A stretch of DNA of 51,943 bases from a bacterium. GTDB taxonomy: Bacteria > Bacillota > Clostridia > Lachnospirales > Lachnospiraceae. The DNA lies in contig JALFNN010000078.1 in assembly GCA_022774325.1 (NCBI GenBank), positions 1-51,943 on the forward strand. The letters run 5' to 3'. A program made the translations under genes and the position numbers. Shown here in pieces: positions 1-8,340 of the stretch. How positions within the stretch are numbered: the stretch's first letter is position 1; the number at the start of each line of letters is the position of its first letter. The notes under the pieces are model-generated. The model saw only the letters and a program-made list of their open reading frames with translations. It was not told the DNA's origin and made no database searches.

Positions 1-215
<215 letters not shown>

Positions 216-487
216 AAAAGTTAGGTCTGGTCTTTTCAGACCTTACGGTTTATGCGCTCCGTGCGTTCTTGGTGAGGTCCTTTCGAACCTAGAACCATCG
301 GAGCTTCATTGTTTGTATCCAGTCCAGAATCGCTTGGCAATTCTGTTCCTTCTTACTGTTTTTAGGTTTGTTAAATCTGTCGATTCAACCGTTCTTGAAA
401 AATCTCTTAAAGAATTTTCAGGGTTGTTGTCTATTGTTTAGTTATCAACGTTCTTTGTTGTTCGCTGTCGTTCGCGACAGCTTTAAT
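216..487 (-). other. rRNA operon leader (5' external spacer)
   Basis: About 270 nt lie between the rRNA promoter and the mature 16S 5' end, with no credible gene. The predicted transcript begins almost directly with a hairpin: GCTGTCG (464-470) pairs with CGACAGC (475-481) around a four-base loop. Nothing else was identified with confidence. Confidence 0.75.
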
Positions 488-516
488 AGAATATCATGTT
501 TCTCTTCATTTGTCAA
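488..516 (-). promoter_or_regulatory. rRNA operon promoter (sigma-70/A type)
   Basis: On the minus strand a perfect -35 TTGACA (complement of 511-516) is followed after 17 bp by TATTCT (complement of 488-493). It faces the 16S gene. Confidence 0.85.
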
Positions 517-566
517 CACCTTTTTTGAATTTTTTTATTTTTTAAATCGGTGTTTTCAAAAGAAAA

Positions 567-654
567 CGGAGAAAGAGGGATTTGAACCCTCGCGCCGGTC
601 ACCCGACCTACACCCTTAGCAGGGGCGCCTCTTCAGCCTCTTGAGTATTTCTCC
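567..654 (-). tRNA. tRNA-Ser (GCT anticodon)
   Basis: This 88-nt class II tRNA has acceptor arms GGAGAAA and TTTCTCC, anticodon loop CTGCTAA (anticodon GCT) on a 5-bp stem, a long variable arm as in serine tRNAs, and a T-loop GTTCAAATCC. The CCA end is not encoded. It sits just upstream of the rRNA promoter with its own promoter, so it is a separate unit. Confidence 0.95.
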
Positions 655-727
655 TTAGCCTGAATTTTATTCTATATTTACTGTTTCATTACACATTTTT
701 AACTTGTAACATCACAGCGCATTAGTT

Positions 728-756
728 ATTATACATAACAAGTCGTATTATGTCAA
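728..756 (-). promoter_or_regulatory. promoter of tRNA-Ser
   Basis: The minus strand reads TTGACA (complement of 751-756), 17 bp, TATAAT (complement of 728-733). This consensus promoter lies about 75 bp upstream of the tRNA-Ser 5' end. The AT-rich stretch 757-861 holds nothing else that I can identify. Confidence 0.85.
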
Positions 757-861
757 CAGTTTTTTTAATCTTTTTCAAAAACTTTTTTCTTCTATATATA
801 TTTGTGATTTTATAAGTATACTTCTCTATTTTTTATTGATAAGAAACGTCAAATAATGAAA

Positions 862-897
862 AGCAGGGATTTTACTTCGTCCGTAAATTTCCCTGCT
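862..897 (-). terminator. intrinsic terminator after plsC
   Basis: AGCAGGGA (862-869) pairs with TCCCTGCT (890-897), with further A-T pairing inside the stem. On the minus strand the stem is followed by TTTTC. It lies just below the plsC stop codon. Confidence 0.75.
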
Positions 898-906
898 GCT
901 CCATCA

Positions 907-1620
907 TTATTTTTCGTACTTTTCTATTGTCTCTTCAATCCTATGCTTTACCTCAGCCGCAATTTCTACTGTTTTCATATCTTTATATTCATCATAAAGC
1001 ATCGGTTTCAGGAAATGCACCTGGACTGTTACCGGTTCTATGCTGCTTGTATCAAAAGGTTTGAACGAATCAATCAAAGCAACCGGCACAATCGGACATT
1101 TTGCTTTTGTGGCTGCTTTAAAGCTTCCCCCTTTAAAATCCAAAAGTTTATTTCCCATCTTCGATCTGGTACCCTCAGCAAATATAATATAATTTCTTCC
1201 ACTCTGCACTTCTTTTGTTACATTTGAAATTACCTGCATAGACTGCCTGATATCTTCACGGTCAATCGAAAATGCTTTCATTATAGCTACACACTGCTTT
1301 AAAAACGGAACTCCTGCAGCTTCTTTTTTGATGACTGCAGAAAGCGGTCTTGAACATACATCAACAATAGCCAGTACGTCATAGAGTCCTTGATGATTGG
1401 GAAACAACATAAAGCCGCCTTCCTTTGGGATATTCTCCTGTCCATGCGGTTCTATGGTCACATTTCCTCCTTTATTTGCTCTTGCTACTATATATTGAAG
1501 AAACTTATATCTTTTCTCTTCTGGAATTTTATCCGCATGTGAAGCATAATAGCACAGCTTACACCACATAACCGGCACCAGAATGATATTCCGAAATACC
1601 ATCAATAAAATTCTTTTCAT
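907..1620 (-). CDS. plsC: 1-acyl-sn-glycerol-3-phosphate acyltransferase (PlsC family)
   Basis: Likely makes phosphatidic acid by acylating lysophosphatidic acid at the membrane. The 237-aa protein has the family signatures: NHQGLYD at residues 75-81 (the HX4D catalytic motif) and EGTRS at about 149-153 (phosphate binding). A hydrophobic N-terminal stretch is consistent with membrane association. The start follows the fumarate hydratase beta stop by a few bases; the GAGGAA ribosome site overlaps that stop region, so it is probably co-translated at the end of the fum operon. Family assignment is firm; acyl specificity cannot be read. Confidence 0.93.
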   Translation of the reverse strand: MKRILLMVFRNIILVPVMWCKLCYYASHADKIPEEKRYKFLQYIVARANKGGNVTIEPHGQENIPKEGGFMLFPNHQGLYDVLAIVDVCSRPLSAVIKKEAAGVPFLKQCVAIMKAFSIDREDIRQSMQVISNVTKEVQSGRNYIIFAEGTRSKMGNKLLDFKGGSFKAATKAKCPIVPVALIDSFKPFDTSSIEPVTVQVHFLKPMLYDEYKDMKTVEIAAEVKHRIEETIEKYEK

Positions 1621-1625
1621 CTGTA

Positions 1626-2177
1626 CTATTCCTCACAATATTCTTTGATTGCTGTTTCATAAAGATTATTTCCTTCACAATCAATCACAACGATTACCGG
1701 CAAATTCTCCACTTCAAGCTTTCTGATTGCTTCTGTTCCAAGATCATCATAGGCAACAATCTCTGATTTTTTGATGCATTTTGAGAGTAGCGCACCGGCT
1801 CCTCCAACTGCCGCAAAGTAAACAGATTTATTTCTAATAATTGCATCAATAACCGCCTGACTTCTCTTGCCTTTTCCGATCATTGCGCCAAGCCCCAGAT
1901 CAAGCAGTTTTGGTGCATATTTATCCATTCTACTGGCCGTTGTCGGTCCTGCCGATCCGATCGGGCGTCCTTCTCTGGCAGGAGACGGTCCCATATAATA
2001 GATCATCTGATTTTCAATATTGACCGGGAGCATCTCACCTCTTGAGAGAGTCTCGTCCATTCTTTTATGTGCCGCATCTCTTGCCGTGTAAATCGTTCCG
2101 GTTATATATACGTAATCGCCTGCTTTAAGGGACTGTGCTTCTTCTTTTGAAATCGGTGCTGTAATATGTTGATCCAT
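1626..2177 (-). CDS. fumarate hydratase, class I, beta subunit (C-terminal Fe-S hydro-lyase domain)
   Basis: Beta subunit of a two-subunit, oxygen-sensitive iron-sulfur hydro-lyase converting fumarate and malate (L(+)-tartrate dehydratase is a close relative). The protein reads MDQHITAPISKEEAQSL and continues with the Fe-S hydro-lyase beta fold, including GRPIGSAGPTTASRMD and AAVGGAGALL. The open frame extends 120 bp upstream, but I place the start at the ATG at 2177. That ATG has GAGGA about 10 nt upstream, and the added upstream residues do not resemble the family. The alpha subunit ends at 2258. Role in malate/fumarate metabolism is inferred from the family. Confidence 0.9.
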   Translation of the reverse strand: MDQHITAPISKEEAQSLKAGDYVYITGTIYTARDAAHKRMDETLSRGEMLPVNIENQMIYYMGPSPAREGRPIGSAGPTTASRMDKYAPKLLDLGLGAMIGKGKRSQAVIDAIIRNKSVYFAAVGGAGALLSKCIKKSEIVAYDDLGTEAIRKLEVENLPVIVVIDCEGNNLYETAIKEYCEE

Positions 2178-2257
2178 ATCTGTTTGTTCCTCACTTTCTT
2201 CCTTATCTTTCTCTATTCGCTGCACTGTACATTTCATACTTGCTGCTACGACTTTCT

Positions 2258-3100
2258 TTATATCGTACGGATCACATGCCGGTTGACATGGCAACAAATA
2301 TTGATTCCGACAGGCAGTCCGGCAATATGGGTCGGATAAGTATTTATATTTACTGCAAGTGCTGTTGTGGATCCTCCCAGACCGCCGGGACCGATTCCTA
2401 ATTTATTGATCTTCTCCAGAAGTTCCTCTTCAAGATCCTTTACATATGGAATTTCTGAATGACTTCCTACTTCTCTGGTTAAAGCTTCTTTGGCCATTAA
2501 TGCACATTTTTCAAAAGTCCCTCCGATTCCGACACCTACCACCATCGGCGGACAGGCATTTGGCCCCGCATCTTTCACCGCAGTCAGGACAGCATCTTTC
2601 ACACCTTCGATTCCGTCTGCCGGCTTCAGCATAAATACACGGCTCATATTCTCACTTCCGAAGCCTTTCGGAGCGATTTTAATCTTAACTTGATCACCTT
2701 CCACTATCTTATAGTGAATGATTCCAGGTGTATTATCTTTTGTATTCTCGCGGATGATCGGATCCTTCACTACTGATTTTCGAAGATATCCCTCCACATA
2801 TCCCTGACGGATTCCTTCGTTTATGGCATCTTCCAGCATACCACCTTCGAAATGAACTTCCTGTCCGACTTCGATAAATATAACTGCCATTCCGGTATCC
2901 TGACAGATCGGAATCATGTCTTCTGCTGCAATCTGCAGGTTATCCTGCAATTGATTCAGAATTTGCTTTCCAAGAGGTGATTTTTCAGTGGAAGCTGCAT
3001 TTTTCATTGCACAATCCATATCTTTTGACAGAAAATGGTTTGCCTCGATACACATTTCTTTTACATTCTTTGTAATTTCTTCTACATTTATTGTACGCAT
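2258..3100 (-). CDS. fumarate hydratase, class I, alpha subunit
   Basis: 280-aa alpha subunit that normally binds the catalytic [4Fe-4S] cluster. Candidate cluster cysteines are C66 (ICQDTGMAV), C183 (NACPPMVVGVGIGG) and C269/C270 (NICCHVNRH), matching the three conserved positions of the family. The start has AAGGAG about 9 nt upstream. It is first in a probable fumA-fumB-plsC operon. Fumarase versus tartrate dehydratase cannot be fully separated from sequence alone, but fumarate hydratase is the common role in Clostridia. Confidence 0.9.
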   Translation of the reverse strand: MRTINVEEITKNVKEMCIEANHFLSKDMDCAMKNAASTEKSPLGKQILNQLQDNLQIAAEDMIPICQDTGMAVIFIEVGQEVHFEGGMLEDAINEGIRQGYVEGYLRKSVVKDPIIRENTKDNTPGIIHYKIVEGDQVKIKIAPKGFGSENMSRVFMLKPADGIEGVKDAVLTAVKDAGPNACPPMVVGVGIGGTFEKCALMAKEALTREVGSHSEIPYVKDLEEELLEKINKLGIGPGGLGGSTTALAVNINTYPTHIAGLPVGINICCHVNRHVIRTI

Positions 3101-3180
3101 AAATGTCTTTCTCCTTCCGGTATCCTTTTATGCCAGCATTTCTTTCCGTCTATTATTCGACATTAACTGCATATAGAATA

Positions 3181-3208
3181 ATTATACACCATCAAAAGGA
3201 ACCTGCAA
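3181..3208 (-). promoter_or_regulatory. candidate promoter of the fum operon
   Basis: The minus strand has TTGCAG (complement of 3203-3208), 16 bp, TATAAT (complement of 3181-3186). The -35 box lies inside the last codons of the upstream DUF4173 gene. Confidence 0.5.
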
Positions 3209-4706
3209 TCTGTTTTGCACGGATTTTGGAAAAGTTTGCCTGCCGAAAACCGATTTTCCCACACCGCTGCGACACTTCCTGAAAATAATTCTTCATCATA
3301 ATCTCAGCAGAATTTTCCTGAGCATTTCCATAATAATATATGCATCCGTCTCCATCATCAGATGATACCTCTTTCGGGTCAATTTCTGCAATAATCGGTG
3401 CCGCATCGAGGGATAAGTTACACATCATGTACTCAAGATCGGCACATGTAAGCTGCTCGATATGACTCACATTATATTTTGCAATCCAGTAATCCGGCTG
3501 TGAAAAAGAGAATATCAGATAACTCCCTGCGATGACAGCAATCATATAGTTGACAAGCCGAAAATCTTTTTTGTAAATACTAATTATCACTCCCGCCATT
3601 ACGATGGCAAGCGCCGCAATAAACCACAGCACGCAAAGTCTCAAAAATGTCAAATGGTACACATCAATATATAGCTTCATACGATATGCTGCTGACAGCA
3701 TCATTACATAAGTGCAAAGAGAAATGATGGTAATCATATAATTAAGCCATTTATTTTTCTCATACAGTTCTGAACACAAAATCACCATACTGACATTGAT
3801 CATTACAACCAGAACAAGTTGCCAGAATCCGGCGTGCGCATATTCGGAATACGTTATTCCTTCCGGAAGACCTGCCTTCAAAAACAGATATCGAATCTGA
3901 ATCATAGAGTATAATAAATAAACAGATGCAATTATACTCGTAAATACAATTCCTGTTAAAGACTTGTATTGCTTATCTTTCTTCTCTGTTTCTTTATTTG
4001 AATTAACACGACATGATGCATAAAAAAATGCATAGATCAGTAAAAATCCTGCCATAAATGTAATTAAAACTCCAAATAAAGTATTGAACATCTTGATCAA
4101 TGAATTAAATCCTTCAAAATTCATCCATGAAAACGCACTTTTAATGATTCTATTAAATACAATATCCGAACCGGCAAGAAGAGGTACTACCACAAACAGC
4201 ACGCCAATTGCCATACCGCCTCCCAGAATGATTGGTTTCCATTTTTCTTTATCCACTGTTCTTTCTTTTTTGCTGCTATTGATGATTTCTTTCGTATTTT
4301 TCAGCGGAAGAAAAATATTTCCTATTGTCGCAAAAGGTATCCTTATCATTTTATTGATATATTCCAGTATTTTATCATTTCTTTCTTCATTCATCTGGCT
4401 GATCATCAAACTCATAAGAAGTACAAGCATGCAACACCAGTTTAAAAACTGTATCAACATATTTGCTGTCAGGCATGTAGACACTCCACATAATATTACT
4501 CCAATGTAAATAAATTTTGTTTCTTTTTTGTGAACCAGATTAGCTTTCTTAAGAAACTTATTAATAACTATAACTGTTGTAATTGCATAAAGTAAAAAAG
4601 TCCATCCGAATAAATTCTTATACATGCAGAATGCAAATACGATTCCATAAAAAATACTGACTACTGTAAAATACCGGTAATTGTCTTTGATACATATTTC
4701 ATACAT
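3192..4706 (-). CDS. DUF4173 (DUF4153-like) multi-pass membrane protein
   Basis: 504-aa integral membrane protein with about ten or more hydrophobic segments from the N-terminus to residue 400, and a soluble C-terminal tail of about 100 residues. Layout and sequence resemble the DUF4153/DUF4173 family, whose biochemical role is unknown to me. A strong AAGGAGAA ribosome site precedes the ATG. It follows a DUF2975 gene and an HTH gene on the same strand with short gaps, so the three probably form one operon controlled by the HTH protein. Confidence 0.75.
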   Translation of the reverse strand: MYEICIKDNYRYFTVVSIFYGIVFAFCMYKNLFGWTFLLYAITTVIVINKFLKKANLVHKKETKFIYIGVILCGVSTCLTANMLIQFLNWCCMLVLLMSLMISQMNEERNDKILEYINKMIRIPFATIGNIFLPLKNTKEIINSSKKERTVDKEKWKPIILGGGMAIGVLFVVVPLLAGSDIVFNRIIKSAFSWMNFEGFNSLIKMFNTLFGVLITFMAGFLLIYAFFYASCRVNSNKETEKKDKQYKSLTGIVFTSIIASVYLLYSMIQIRYLFLKAGLPEGITYSEYAHAGFWQLVLVVMINVSMVILCSELYEKNKWLNYMITIISLCTYVMMLSAAYRMKLYIDVYHLTFLRLCVLWFIAALAIVMAGVIISIYKKDFRLVNYMIAVIAGSYLIFSFSQPDYWIAKYNVSHIEQLTCADLEYMMCNLSLDAAPIIAEIDPKEVSSDDGDGCIYYYGNAQENSAEIMMKNYFQEVSQRCGKIGFRQANFSKIRAKQIAGSF

Positions 4707-4744
4707 AAAGATTCTCCTTCCTTACAATTTTAATACATTTATAT

Positions 4745-4969
4745 TTATTCTGAGGCTGCATCTTCATCCGGTACGTATTCCAGAATATCCCCAGGCTGGC
4801 AGTCCAAAGCCCTGCAAATTGCTTCTAGTGTGGTAAAGCGTATTGCTTTTGCTTTATTATTTTTTAAAATAGATAAATTCGCCATGGTGACATCCACTTC
4901 TTTTGAAAGCTCGGTGAGTCCCATTTTACGTTTAGCCATCATGACATCCAGATTAATTACGATTGCCAC
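4745..4969 (-). CDS. small HTH regulator, Cro/CI type (YozG-like)
   Basis: 74-aa protein that is almost entirely one helix-turn-helix domain: AKRKMGLTELSKEV, then MANLSILKNNKAKAIRF, TLEAICRALDCQPGDILEY. I choose the GTG at 4969. It has GGAGG 8 nt upstream and gives the family N-terminus (M)AIVINLDVMMAKR. A GTG three codons earlier overlaps the ribosome site itself. The gene lies 13 bp downstream of a DUF2975 membrane protein. This pairing recurs in Firmicutes, and the HTH protein is presumed to regulate its own operon. Confidence 0.88.
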   Translation of the reverse strand: MAIVINLDVMMAKRKMGLTELSKEVDVTMANLSILKNNKAKAIRFTTLEAICRALDCQPGDILEYVPDEDAASE

Positions 4970-4982
4970 AAGATACACCTCC

Positions 4983-5435
4983 CTAGATTGTCAGATCATT
5001 TTCATCTTTGTAATTGACTGCTTCCTGAAATACGCAGGAAAGTACCACACTGAACAGTGCTGCAATAAAAAACACAAGAATGATGATCAAAGTTGCAGGA
5101 GTTGGAACCAGTAATACTTTGATAAAAAAGAAAATAGAAATTACCAGGCTGTACCTTGCCATTCTCCTAAGACTTTTTACATTATCTTCCACGAAACAAT
5201 TCACTTCCAGAACTGTCTTCATCATTTTTCGCAATTCATTTACGATTAAAAGTCCGTTTAAACCGGATACTGCAAACACGATCACCATTGCCAAATAATG
5301 GTTTTCTATGTCTTTTGAATAATGTGTTCCGGCAAATCTGAGCCATATCGGCAGCGTGATCAGAACAATAATTCCCGTAAAAAACATAATGTCCAGAATT
5401 AATTTTGTCAGCTTTTTAATTCGTTCATACTTCAT
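4983..5435 (-). CDS. DUF2975 membrane protein
   Basis: 150-aa protein with four predicted membrane spans (about residues 12-30, 48-66, 93-110 and 114-135) and short loops, matching the DUF2975 family. Function is unknown; these proteins are typically encoded next to a small YozG-type HTH regulator, as here. The ribosome site GGAGG lies close upstream of the ATG. It is the first gene of the probable DUF2975-HTH-DUF4173 operon. Confidence 0.82.
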   Translation of the reverse strand: MKYERIKKLTKLILDIMFFTGIIVLITLPIWLRFAGTHYSKDIENHYLAMVIVFAVSGLNGLLIVNELRKMMKTVLEVNCFVEDNVKSLRRMARYSLVISIFFFIKVLLVPTPATLIIILVFFIAALFSVVLSCVFQEAVNYKDENDLTI

Positions 5436-5476
5436 TGATTATACCTCCAGTATTTTTTCTACTTCCTGTTTCTGTC

Positions 5477-5505
5477 ATTATATTCCACATTATTTTGAAT
5501 TGCAA
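5477..5505 (-). promoter_or_regulatory. promoter of the DUF2975-HTH operon
   Basis: The minus strand reads TTGCAA (complement of 5500-5505), 17 bp, TATAAT (complement of 5477-5482), about 40 bp upstream of the DUF2975 start codon. Confidence 0.65.
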
Positions 5506-5562
5506 TATATTTTTATTGATATTCAATATTTTTTTATTGTTTTTAAATGGTGTTTTTGATAA

Positions 5563-5591
5563 TTGACAAATTCTCAGCAGGCTGTTATATT
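5563..5591 (+). promoter_or_regulatory. promoter of the alcohol/aldehyde dehydrogenase operon
   Basis: TTGACA (5563-5568), 17 bp, TATATT (5586-5591), with an AAGGA ribosome site and ATG about 55 bp downstream. Confidence 0.8.
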
Positions 5592-5648
5592 AATTTTGTT
5601 TGAATATAAAACTATTTTATATGTAAAATATAAGAAAGGATTATCATT

Positions 5649-6860
5649 ATGAACACACTAAGAAAGCTCTATTGCCGTTCTTTTCAAACAGTTTTTCGAA
5701 CTGCACTTCCATTTCTTCCGTATAGAAAGCCTAAAATTCTTGGAAGTGTCAAAGCTTTGCCTGAGATTCTGCTGAAACGCGACTATAATCATGTACTGAT
5801 TATTACAGATGAAGGAATCATGAAGCTTGGACTCACGAAGCGTCTTGAAAAAGTACTTTCCGAAAATAATATTAAATATACGATATATGATAAAACCGTG
5901 GCTAATCCTACTACAAAGAATGTTGCTGAAGCAATGGATTTATTTCTTTCCAATAATTGTAATGCCATCATAGGTTTTGGAGGTGGGTCAAGTATGGACT
6001 GTGCCAAAGCAGTAGGTGCCAAGATTGCAAAACCGAAACAGTCTCTTGCCAAAATGAAAGGCATTCTGAAAGTACACAAAAGAATTCCTCTTCTAATTGC
6101 AGTTCCCACTACAGCCGGAACCGGAAGTGAAACTACACTTGCCGCAGTGATCACCGATGCCGAGACAAGACATAAATATGCAATCAATGATTTTCCTTTG
6201 ATTCCCAGATATGCTATACTTGACCCAAAGGTAACCTTAAGTCTTCCTCCTTTTATCACCGCAACCACCGGTATGGATGCACTTACACACGCAGTAGAAG
6301 CATATATCGGGAATTCAACAACTTACGGAACCCGTATGGATGCCCTGAAAGCAGTCGAACTTATTTTTGAAAATATTGACACGGTTTATACAGATGGAAA
6401 AAATGAGGAAGCCCGTAAGAAAATGCTTCACGCTTCTTTCTATGCCGGATGTGCATTTACCAAATCCTATGTAGGTTACGTTCATGCTGTTGCCCATTCT
6501 CTTGGAGGGGAATACAACGTGCCGCACGGACTGGCAAATGCAGTGATTCTTCCGCTTGTTTTGGAAGCCTATGGTTCCACGATTTACAAAAAGCTCCACA
6601 AACTTGCAATCGCTGCCGGACTGGCAGATAAAAATACACCACATGAAACGGCAGCGAAAGCATTTATTCTTGCAGTCAAAGAAATGAAAAAGCGATTTGA
6701 AATCGGAGATACCATTGAATCGATTCGGGAAGAAGATATTCCAAAGCTCGCTCACTATGCCGATAAGGAGGCAAATCCACTTTATCCGGTTCCGGTACTG
6801 ATGGACGCCAAAGAACTTGAAACATTTTATTATCAATTGATGCAACAATCTGAACAGTAG
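5649..6860 (+). CDS. iron-containing alcohol dehydrogenase family protein
   Basis: 403-aa group III (iron-type) alcohol dehydrogenase, expected to interconvert an alcohol and an aldehyde with NAD(P)H. Features are the nucleotide-binding GGGS (111-114, in GFGGGSSMDCAKA), the TAGTGSE loop, and metal-ligand regions TGMDALTHAVEAY, HAVAHSLGG and PHGLANA that carry the usual Asp and His ligands. Length is normal. The aldehyde dehydrogenase gene starts 14 bp downstream with its own strong ribosome site, so the pair likely acts on the same substrate chain. The substrate is not readable from sequence. Confidence 0.92.
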   Translation: MNTLRKLYCRSFQTVFRTALPFLPYRKPKILGSVKALPEILLKRDYNHVLIITDEGIMKLGLTKRLEKVLSENNIKYTIYDKTVANPTTKNVAEAMDLFLSNNCNAIIGFGGGSSMDCAKAVGAKIAKPKQSLAKMKGILKVHKRIPLLIAVPTTAGTGSETTLAAVITDAETRHKYAINDFPLIPRYAILDPKVTLSLPPFITATTGMDALTHAVEAYIGNSTTYGTRMDALKAVELIFENIDTVYTDGKNEEARKKMLHASFYAGCAFTKSYVGYVHAVAHSLGGEYNVPHGLANAVILPLVLEAYGSTIYKKLHKLAIAAGLADKNTPHETAAKAFILAVKEMKKRFEIGDTIESIREEDIPKLAHYADKEANPLYPVPVLMDAKELETFYYQLMQQSEQ

Positions 6861-6874
6861 GAAGGAGAATTTTC

Positions 6875-8254
6875 ATGACGGAACATGAAATCAGAGAAAT
6901 CGTTGAAACACAGCGTAAATTTTTCTACACCGGAGCTGTACTCGATGTAGATTACAGAATACAGGCTTTGAAAAAGCTGCAGTCCTGCATTTTGAAATAT
7001 GAAAACGAAATCAACGATGCAATAAAAAAGGATTTGGGAAAGAGCGCATTTGAAAGCTACATGTGCGAAACAGGGCTTGTTTTGAGTGAAATCAGTTATA
7101 TGTTAAAACATGTCCGCAAATTTTCCAAAGAGAAAACAGTTCTCACTCCGCTTGCGCATTTTCATTCCCGCAGTTTTAAGAAGCCGTCTCCATACGGTGT
7201 TGTGCTGATCATGAGTCCCTGGAATTATCCGTTTTTATTGACGATCGATCCTCTTGTAGATGCCATCGCCGCCGGAAATACCGCTGTTGTAAAACCGAGC
7301 GCCTATTCCCCTAACACAAGCGAAATTATGAAAAAACTGATTGAAGAATGCTTCGACAAAGAATATGTTGCGTTAGTGACCGGAGGACGAGCTGAAAATA
7401 CCTGTCTTCTGAACGAACATTTTGATTACATTTTCTTTACCGGAAGCCAGACAGTCGGCAAAGAAGTCATGAAATGTGCTTCTTCCCATCTCACACCGGT
7501 TACGCTGGAACTTGGCGGTAAAAGTCCTTGTATCGTAGAAAAAAGCGCCAACTTAAAGCTTGCCGCAAAAAGAATCGTATTTGGAAAATACCTGAACTGC
7601 GGGCAGACCTGCGTGGCACCGGACTATATTTACTGCGATAAAGAAATCAAAGATCGCCTGATTGAAGAAATAAAACAGCAGATTGAAAAGCAGTTTACAA
7701 CCGATGCTCTGCATAATGATCACTACGGAAAAATCATCAATCGGAAACATTTTGACCGGATCTGCGGACTGATCGATCCGTCAAAAGTTGTCTGCGGAGG
7801 CAGATCAGACGCTGATACATTAAAAATCGAACCTACTTTGATGGATCACGTAACATTCGAAGACGCTGTTATGCAGGAAGAAATCTTCGGACCGGTCCTT
7901 CCGGTTCTGACATACGATTCTTTGGATGCAGCGATCCGTAAAATCAACTCTATGGCACACCCACTCGCGCTGTACATTTTCACCAACAGTAAAGCTGTTG
8001 CCAGGAAAGTAACTTCCGAATGCGGATTTGGCGGAGGATGCATCAACGATACGATTATTCATCTCGCTACCAGCGAAATGGGATTTGGTGGATTCGGAGA
8101 AAGCGGAATGGGATCTTACCACGGACGGGACGGATTCCGGACCTTCTCACATTATAAGAGTATTGTAGATAAAAAGACATGGCTGGATCTGCCTATGCGA
8201 TATCAGCCTTATAGCTCTCTTAATGAAAAATTGATTCATATGTTTTTGAAATAA
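6875..8254 (+). CDS. aldehyde dehydrogenase family protein (class 3-like)
   Basis: 459-aa NAD(P)-dependent aldehyde dehydrogenase. The general base is Glu212 (LELGGKSP) and the catalytic cysteine is Cys246 (GQTC). The nucleotide-binding segments SPWNYPF (114-120), VVKPSAYSP and FTGS (188-191) are intact. Length and the hydrophobic C-terminus fit the class 3 / fatty-aldehyde type. It is co-transcribed with the iron alcohol dehydrogenase, and together they would convert an alcohol to an acid or the reverse. Physiological substrate is unknown. Confidence 0.93.
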   Translation: MTEHEIREIVETQRKFFYTGAVLDVDYRIQALKKLQSCILKYENEINDAIKKDLGKSAFESYMCETGLVLSEISYMLKHVRKFSKEKTVLTPLAHFHSRSFKKPSPYGVVLIMSPWNYPFLLTIDPLVDAIAAGNTAVVKPSAYSPNTSEIMKKLIEECFDKEYVALVTGGRAENTCLLNEHFDYIFFTGSQTVGKEVMKCASSHLTPVTLELGGKSPCIVEKSANLKLAAKRIVFGKYLNCGQTCVAPDYIYCDKEIKDRLIEEIKQQIEKQFTTDALHNDHYGKIINRKHFDRICGLIDPSKVVCGGRSDADTLKIEPTLMDHVTFEDAVMQEEIFGPVLPVLTYDSLDAAIRKINSMAHPLALYIFTNSKAVARKVTSECGFGGGCINDTIIHLATSEMGFGGFGESGMGSYHGRDGFRTFSHYKSIVDKKTWLDLPMRYQPYSSLNEKLIHMFLK

Positions 8255-8297
8255 TATGGTAAATAATTCAGGTATACATGAGTTTTAATATTTAAAA

Positions 8298-8333
8298 TGG
8301 CTGGCTTAGATTTTAAATATTCTAAACCAGCCA
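8298..8333. terminator. convergent (bidirectional) terminator
   Basis: TGGCTGG (8298-8304) pairs with CCAGCCA (8327-8333), extended inside by TTAGA/TCTAA. It lies between the convergent aldehyde dehydrogenase and ABC permease genes. T-rich flanks are modest on both sides. Confidence 0.6.
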
Positions 8334-8340
8334 CATGCTT

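Noticed and set aside
2178-2297. Longer N-terminus for the fumarate hydratase beta subunit
   Set aside because: The extra 40 residues lack family similarity, and the ATG at 2177 has the better-placed ribosome site.
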